A stretch of DNA of 11,184 bases from contig JAFGNQ010000256.1 in assembly GCA_016926925.1 (NCBI GenBank), positions 1 through 11,184 of the forward strand. Direction: 5' to 3'. Both the position numbers and the translations under genes were made by a program. Positions 7,087 to 11,184 of the stretch are shown piece by piece. A model generated the notes under the pieces. It worked only from the letters and a program-made list of their open reading frames with translations, made no database searches and was not told the origin of the DNA. The number at the start of each line of letters is the position of its first letter. Within the stretch, counting starts at the first letter, position 1. Source of the DNA: Candidatus Aminicenantota bacterium. GTDB taxonomy: Bacteria; Acidobacteriota; Aminicenantia; Aminicenantales; Aminicenantaceae.

Positions 7087-7184
7087 AAAAACATATCTCT
7101 TATTTGGTCGATTTATTCAAGTCCAATGTGGATACCTCCTTCTCATTTTCTCGTGGAGAATTAGAATAATTGGAGAGAAATGGA

Positions 7185-7190
7185 TATAAT
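7185..7190 (+). promoter_or_regulatory. consensus -10 box of the M14-barrel-ABC operon
   Basis: TATAAT occurs at 7185-7190, 38 nt before the M14 start codon. The -35 region is poor: TAGAAT at 7162 with a 17-nt spacer. Transcription would begin near 7197, giving a leader of about 32 nt. A weak -35 with a perfect -10 often means activator dependence; that is inference. Confidence 0.45.
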
Positions 7191-7196
7191 GTTTCT

Positions 7197-7216
7197 TCTC
7201 GAACTTCGCGTCGAGA
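7197..7216 (+). repeat. inverted repeat in the M14 leader
   Basis: TCTCGA (7197-7202) and TCGAGA (7211-7216) are perfect arms around an 8-nt loop. They lie at the predicted transcription start and directly before the AGGAGG site (7218-7223). It could be an operator or an mRNA hairpin limiting ribosome access. Confidence 0.4.
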
Positions 7217-7228
7217 TAGGAGGATGGA

Positions 7229-9766
7229 ATGAAACCGGCGAAACGAGTCTTATTCACGATTCTTTTGATCCTGCTGACAAGTGCCGTATACGGCCGGATA
7301 CCCAAACCTGAGGATGTTTTAGGCTTCAAGGTCGGGAGCGATAGAAAAATCGCAGACATGCACCAGATCATCGACTACTTCTTGAAGCTGGATGAAGAAA
7401 GCAACCGCATTCTCGTTCAAGAGGTTGGAAAGACGACTATGGGCAATCCATTCATTGTAGCCGTCATTACATCCGAGAATAATCATAAGAACTTGGAGAA
7501 GTACAGAGAATACCAACAGCTGCTGGCGGACCCGAGGAGAATTACGGATGATGAAGCCGATGAAATAATCGAGAAAGGCAAAGCCGTGGTGATGATCAAT
7601 TGTTCCATCCATGCCTCGGAGATCGGTGCCTGCCAGATGTCGATGGAGCTGGCATATGACCTGGCTACGAAAAATGATCTACGGACAAAAGACATTCTTG
7701 AAAACGTGATCCTGCTTCTGGTTCCGATGCACAATCCGGACGGCATCCAGATGGTGGCCGAATGGTATGATAAATACCTGGGAACCGAATATGAAGGCTG
7801 TCAAATGCCCTGGCTTTACCACAAATATGTCGGTCACGACAACAACAGAGATTGGTACATGTTCACTCAAATAGAATCCCGGCTCACTCTCGATGTGCAC
7901 AATGCCTGGCATCCTCAGGTTATTGTCGACATGCATCAGATGGGAAGCCGGGGACCCAGGCTGTTCGTTCCTCCTTATGTAGATCCTTATGAACCCAATG
8001 TGGATCCCATCCTCCGCCAGCAAGTGGCGGCGATGGGGACCTATATCGCCGCCGAACTGACATCCGAAGGCAAGGCAGGAGTTGCCCACAGCATGGGCTT
8101 CGATGCCTGGACACCGGCCCGCGCCTACCATCACTATCATGGAGGCATACGTATTTTGACAGAGGCTGCCAGCGTCAAAGTGGCTACACCGATCACTGTA
8201 GAACCGGATCAGTTGAGTAAAGAGATGAAACAGGCCACAGTTAAAATGCCCTTGCCCTGGGAAGGAGGGGAATGGACGCTCCGTGATATCGTGGAGTACG
8301 ATTACTCGGCGGCTCTATCTGCTTTGACGAATGCCGCTGGGCTCAGGTCTAGCTGGCTGCGGAATTTTTACAGAGTCCATAAAAAAGCCGTTGACCAGAA
8401 TAAGACCCCCTTCGCCTATCTCGTCCCTTCCGGACAGCAGAACCTCTCGACTGCGCTGAAGATGTTGGAGGTCCTCCATCTCGGCTGTGTGGAAATTCAC
8501 AAGGCCCAGGCTGATTTTTCTGCGGACGGACGTTCCTATCCGGCGGGCACATACATCATTTTCACAGCTCAACCATACGGAGGTTTTGCCAAGGCTTTGC
8601 TGGAACAACAGGAATATCCGGAGATCAGAGAGTCTCCCGGTGGGCCGCTCAAATTGCCCTATGATGTCGTAGCCCATACCCTTCCTCTCCTGATGGGCGT
8701 AGATACCGTTGAAGTGGAGAAGCCGTTCCGGGCCGAAACTTCTTTGCTTCACACGATAAAAATGCCCGAAGGATCGGTGACACCGGCGGATAGCGCCTAT
8801 GGTTATCTGTGGGGGTATACAACCAATGAGGACATTGTGGCTCTGAGCAGGTTGCTCAAGAAGGGATACTCCGTTTACTGGAATTCGGAGCCTTTCACTT
8901 CGGCAGCGACGACTTTCTCTACAGGCTCTATGCTTGTCCTCCAGAGAGAAGGGCTCTCAACGGACCTTCAGGAGATTGCAGAGGATTTGTATGTCCATTT
9001 TAGAGGGCTGGATACAAAGCCTGCGTCAAAAGCGTACAGGCTCAAACTTCCCAATCTCGGACTCTATAAAGGTTGGACGGCTTCCATGGACGAGGGATGG
9101 ACCCGTTGGGTTCTGGAACAGTTCGAAATTCCCTACCGGAGCGTGTTGGATAAAGATGTGCGGGCAGGGGATTTGAACAATACATGGGATGTTATTATCC
9201 TGCCGGACATGCATGAGACTGTCATTGTTAAAGGGCTGTCAGAGAAAACCATGCCGCCTGAATATGCGGGCGGAATCGGTGAGGTGGGAATAAAAAACAT
9301 CCGGGATTTTGTGCGGAACGGGGGCACTCTGATCGCCGTGAACTCGGCTGCCAACTTTTGCATCAAACAACTCCATCTTGGCGTAGAGAACAGTGTAGCA
9401 AGGAAAAACAGGAAAGAATTTTTTATTCCGGGCTCGATCCTTAAAGTCCTGAACAATACCGATCACCCTATTGCTTACGGTTACCGGAGAGATGCCGCAA
9501 TCTTCTTTCGGAGGAGTCCGGTCTTTTTCGTGAATGAAGGGACGAGTGTGGCTCGTTATCCGGCAAATCCTTTTTTGAGCGGTTGGATCAACGGCGAGGA
9601 GTATCTCGCTAATAAAAGCGCCGCAGTGGATGTCCCTTATGAAAAAGGAAGAGTTATTCTGATTGGATTTCCAGTATTTTACAGAGGCCAGTCTCATGGA
9701 ACATTCAGGTATCTGTTCAACTCCATCTTTTACGGCGCTGCGTCCCTTGAAAGTTGGCCGGAGTAA
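7229..9766 (+). CDS. exported M14-family zinc carboxypeptidase-like protein
   Basis: The 845-residue protein has a signal peptide (about 1-22) and an N-terminal M14 domain, roughly 40-320. The zinc site is HASE (His128, Glu131) plus His236 in VDMHQMGS; the catalytic glutamate is Glu312 in ILTEAAS. NPDG (169-172) and NNRDWY (205-210), containing the substrate-binding Asn-Arg pair, also match the family. The long C-terminal part is typical of large bacterial M14 proteins. A Rossmann-like, GATase1-like segment lies at about 600-720 (DVIILPD near 654, VRNGGTLIAV near 695), and GRVILIGFPVFYRGQSHGTF (807-826) is near the end. It should hydrolyse peptides outside the cytoplasm, but the exact substrate is unclear; this subgroup need not be a true carboxypeptidase. 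The start is supported by AGGAGG 5 nt upstream. The small ORF and barrel gene follow within 11 nt and 126 nt. Confidence 0.92.
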   Translation: MKPAKRVLFTILLILLTSAVYGRIPKPEDVLGFKVGSDRKIADMHQIIDYFLKLDEESNRILVQEVGKTTMGNPFIVAVITSENNHKNLEKYREYQQLLADPRRITDDEADEIIEKGKAVVMINCSIHASEIGACQMSMELAYDLATKNDLRTKDILENVILLLVPMHNPDGIQMVAEWYDKYLGTEYEGCQMPWLYHKYVGHDNNRDWYMFTQIESRLTLDVHNAWHPQVIVDMHQMGSRGPRLFVPPYVDPYEPNVDPILRQQVAAMGTYIAAELTSEGKAGVAHSMGFDAWTPARAYHHYHGGIRILTEAASVKVATPITVEPDQLSKEMKQATVKMPLPWEGGEWTLRDIVEYDYSAALSALTNAAGLRSSWLRNFYRVHKKAVDQNKTPFAYLVPSGQQNLSTALKMLEVLHLGCVEIHKAQADFSADGRSYPAGTYIIFTAQPYGGFAKALLEQQEYPEIRESPGGPLKLPYDVVAHTLPLLMGVDTVEVEKPFRAETSLLHTIKMPEGSVTPADSAYGYLWGYTTNEDIVALSRLLKKGYSVYWNSEPFTSAATTFSTGSMLVLQREGLSTDLQEIAEDLYVHFRGLDTKPASKAYRLKLPNLGLYKGWTASMDEGWTRWVLEQFEIPYRSVLDKDVRAGDLNNTWDVIILPDMHETVIVKGLSEKTMPPEYAGGIGEVGIKNIRDFVRNGGTLIAVNSAANFCIKQLHLGVENSVARKNRKEFFIPGSILKVLNNTDHPIAYGYRRDAAIFFRRSPVFFVNEGTSVARYPANPFLSGWINGEEYLANKSAAVDVPYEKGRVILIGFPVFYRGQSHGTFRYLFNSIFYGAASLESWPE

Positions 9767-9777
9767 GAAGGTCGCAC

Positions 9778-9900
9778 ATGTCTTCTGATGATATGTTTGT
9801 TCTATTTCATGATTTCCGGGAGGCCGGATTTGCGGAACAGGTTTCGATCTTTTTTGCAGGGTTGCTTTGCGAACGGGATAAGGATGCCGGTAATGAGTAG
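9778..9900 (+). CDS. candidate 40-residue small protein, unknown
   Basis: A short ORF fills the gap between the M14 and barrel genes. Its ATG is 11 nt after the M14 stop and is preceded by AAGAAGG with a 6-nt spacer, a reasonable ribosome-binding site. Its TAG overlaps the chosen barrel-gene start by 8 nt (ATGAGTAG), the geometry of translational coupling. The product is acidic at both ends (MSSDD and ERDKDAGNE) with a mixed hydrophobic middle that includes SIFFAGLLC. It has no clear signal peptide and I recognise no family. It may be a real small protein or a leader ORF that feeds ribosomes to the barrel gene. Because it is short, chance cannot be excluded. Confidence 0.35.
   Translation: MSSDDMFVLFHDFREAGFAEQVSIFFAGLLCERDKDAGNE
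9880..9884 (+). promoter_or_regulatory. Shine-Dalgarno that fixes the barrel-protein start
   Basis: AAGGA lies 8 nt before the ATG at 9893. The longer in-frame ATG at 9788 has no site at proper distance and would bury the signal peptide behind 35 extra residues, so 9893 is preferred. Confidence 0.65.
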
Positions 9901-11041
9901 ACAAAGATGTCGATTTGTATTCCTTTTGTTGTTCTTTATCGTGGGCCGATGCTTTCTCTTTTCCGAAAATATCGGTTTGAAGGGAATGCTGTTCGGTTGG
10001 CTGACCGCCAATTTCTCGGATTCGACCCAAATACAACTGGGTGTCCGCTACATCCCGGAATTGTCTTTCACCAAAAGCATTAACGATACGGCCACGCTGG
10101 ATGCGTCCTTTTCCATCAGCTCTGATGGAACCGCATTCTTCCATTCAGGACAGACGGATACGGATGCCGATGTCGATCTCTATCGTATGTGGCTGCGCTT
10201 TGCCTCCTCACAGTTCGAGGTGCGTATCGGACTTCAGAAAATCAACTTCGGGCCGGGAGTGCTCCTCAGGCCGCTCATGTGGTTTGACCGGATTGATCCT
10301 AGAGATCCTCTCCGGGTGACAAAAGGGGTGTACGGCCTCCTTGGAAGATACTATTTCTTGAATAATGCCAACGTCTGGGGGTGGGTTCTCTACGGAAATG
10401 AGCAAACCAAGGGCTGGGAAATCATCGGCACTGCGGACGATTCCATCGAATATGGAGGAAGAGTTCAACTGCCCCTCTTCCATGGAGAGGTGGCCTTCAC
10501 ATATCATCATCGAACTGCGGATTTGTTCAAAAGCCCCTATGTCTTCATTCCGGAGATCGATTCCATTATTCCGGAAAACCGTTTTGCTCTGGACGGCAAG
10601 TGGGATATCGGGGTGGGATTCTGGTTTGAAGGGGTTCTGATCCACCAGAATACCGAGGCTTTTCCTTTTTCTTACCGTCACATGTTGACCGTCGGTTTGG
10701 ATTACACGTTCGGTGTGGGGAACGGACTTAACGGACTGGTCGAACACTTGATTCTCGAAAATTCCGACAAAGCCTTCAGATCGGGCGAAGGATCTGACTT
10801 CTCAGGTATTTCCTTGAATTATCCGGTCAGTCTGTTAGACTCTCTCTCAGGGATTCTCTTTTATGATTGGGAAAGCGAGAATTTCTACCGTTATGTGAGC
10901 TGGCAGAGGACCTATGACAAATGGCGCATCTTTATAATCGGCTTCTGGAATCCAGAGCAATTCCGGATTTACCAGACGCAGTCGGCACACACCCTCTTTG
11001 CAGGGAAAGGATTTCAGATCATGGTTGTCTTCAATCATTAA
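9893..11041 (+). CDS. outer-membrane beta-barrel (porin-like) protein
   Basis: From the ATG at 9893 the product has 382 residues. It opens with a basic N-terminus and a hydrophobic signal sequence (about 8-24). Alternating hydrophobic/polar strands rich in Tyr, Trp, Phe and Gly follow, typical of an outer-membrane barrel. The segment RIGLQKINFGPGVLLRPL (111-128), followed by WFDRIDPRDP (130-139), resembles the conserved strand-turn region of substrate-channel-type porins. The last strand, GFQIMVVFNH, ends two residues after an aromatic residue rather than at one, a mild departure from the usual BAM signal. No characterised family can be named with certainty. It follows the M14 gene and precedes an ABC ATPase gene by 23 nt, so it may be the outer-membrane part of a transport system. 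It could equally be a peptide-uptake channel serving the upstream peptidase. Confidence 0.8.
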   Translation: MSRQRCRFVFLLLFFIVGRCFLFSENIGLKGMLFGWLTANFSDSTQIQLGVRYIPELSFTKSINDTATLDASFSISSDGTAFFHSGQTDTDADVDLYRMWLRFASSQFEVRIGLQKINFGPGVLLRPLMWFDRIDPRDPLRVTKGVYGLLGRYYFLNNANVWGWVLYGNEQTKGWEIIGTADDSIEYGGRVQLPLFHGEVAFTYHHRTADLFKSPYVFIPEIDSIIPENRFALDGKWDIGVGFWFEGVLIHQNTEAFPFSYRHMLTVGLDYTFGVGNGLNGLVEHLILENSDKAFRSGEGSDFSGISLNYPVSLLDSLSGILFYDWESENFYRYVSWQRTYDKWRIFIIGFWNPEQFRIYQTQSAHTLFAGKGFQIMVVFNH

Positions 11042-11064
11042 ATCGTTCAAACAACGAGGATTAA

Positions 11065-11184
11065 ATGGAAAATTCAGTACTTATCAAAACAGAAGAATTG
11101 GTCAAAATTTATCCTATGGGGCAGTCTGAGATCATTGCCCTGGATCATGTCAGCCTTTCCTTCCGAAAAGGCGACTTTGCCGGC
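11065..11184 (+). CDS. ABC transporter ATP-binding protein, LolD/MacB type (partial, cut by window end)
   Basis: Only the first 40 codons are present. ELVKIYPMG is followed by IIALDHVSLSFRKGDFAG, the standard N-terminus of ATPases in the LolD/FtsE/MacB group: the A-loop tyrosine (Tyr16) and the strand leading to the Walker A loop, which lies past the window edge. A GAGG site lies 6 nt before the ATG. The gene is 23 nt after the barrel gene and is probably in the same operon; a FtsX-like permease gene would be expected downstream. The family subgroup is judged from a short stretch only. Confidence 0.85.
   Translation, partial: MENSVLIKTEELVKIYPMGQSEIIALDHVSLSFRKGDFAG

Larger units (their letters stand above)
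7087..7228. other. divergent intergenic region between M48 and M14 genes
   Basis: This gap holds a consensus -10 box for the plus strand, an inverted repeat in the M14 leader, and an unexplained strong minus-strand Shine-Dalgarno (7134-7141). I could not place a convincing promoter for the M48 gene. Confidence 0.5.

Noticed and set aside
7117..7371. 84-codon minus-strand ORF across the M14 start
   Set aside because: It overlaps the secure signal peptide region of the M14 gene and has no ribosome-binding site or recognisable domain.
9788..9892. Longer start for the barrel protein at 9788
   Set aside because: No suitable ribosome-binding site, and the extra 35 residues would displace the signal peptide; ATG at 9893 has AAGGA 8 nt upstream.
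1..11184. Defence system, CRISPR array, prophage or insertion sequence
   Set aside because: No direct-repeat arrays, transposase, integrase, nuclease or toxin-antitoxin signatures were seen in either strand.

Overview
The window looks like a piece of chromosome from a Gram-negative bacterium. It encodes an outer-membrane beta-barrel, several exported enzymes with Sec signal peptides, a periplasmic-type cyclophilin and the start of a LolD/MacB-type ABC ATPase. Three families of zinc metallopeptidase (M28, M48, M14), a sodium:alanine/glycine-type symporter and an iron-dependent alcohol dehydrogenase would suit an anaerobic, peptide-fermenting lifestyle. An Acidobacteriota/Aminicenantes-like or deltaproteobacterial-type host is my best guess. 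This rests on gene content and style, not on a phylogenetic marker. Shine-Dalgarno sites are mostly strong AGGAGG about 5 nt from the start.

Layout. Bases 5-103 form a long imperfect palindrome at the left edge, just downstream of the first gene. Bases 117-2326 hold a minus-strand cluster, read right to left: a secreted cyclophilin peptidyl-prolyl isomerase, a 64-residue two-helix membrane protein, and an AGCS-family amino acid:cation symporter. A 335-bp divergent regulatory gap (2327-2661) carries a good minus-strand promoter, a weaker plus-strand one and an inverted repeat. Bases 2662-5325 hold a plus-strand pair: a secreted M28 peptidase with a PA domain and an iron-containing alcohol dehydrogenase. 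Converging on it (7086-5353, minus) is a membrane M48 metalloprotease with an unusual C-terminal extension: a GYF_2-like segment and two TFIIB-type zinc ribbons. A 142-bp divergent gap has a consensus -10 box. From 7229 to the right edge is a plus-strand operon: a secreted M14 carboxypeptidase-like protein, a candidate 40-codon small gene, an outer-membrane beta-barrel protein, and the first 40 codons of an ABC transporter ATPase.

How the genes may work together (inference). Exported M28 and M14 enzymes would trim peptides in the periplasm or outside the cell. The symporter could import released small amino acids. The cyclophilin and M48 protease are typical envelope folding and quality-control functions. 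The beta-barrel plus LolD/MacB-like ABC module suggests envelope export or lipoprotein/efflux transport continuing past the right edge.

I saw no tRNA, rRNA, CRISPR array, insertion sequence, prophage gene or recognisable defence system. The most unusual items are the palindromic element at 5-103, the domain architecture of the M48 protein, and the uncatalogued small ORF at 9778-9900.
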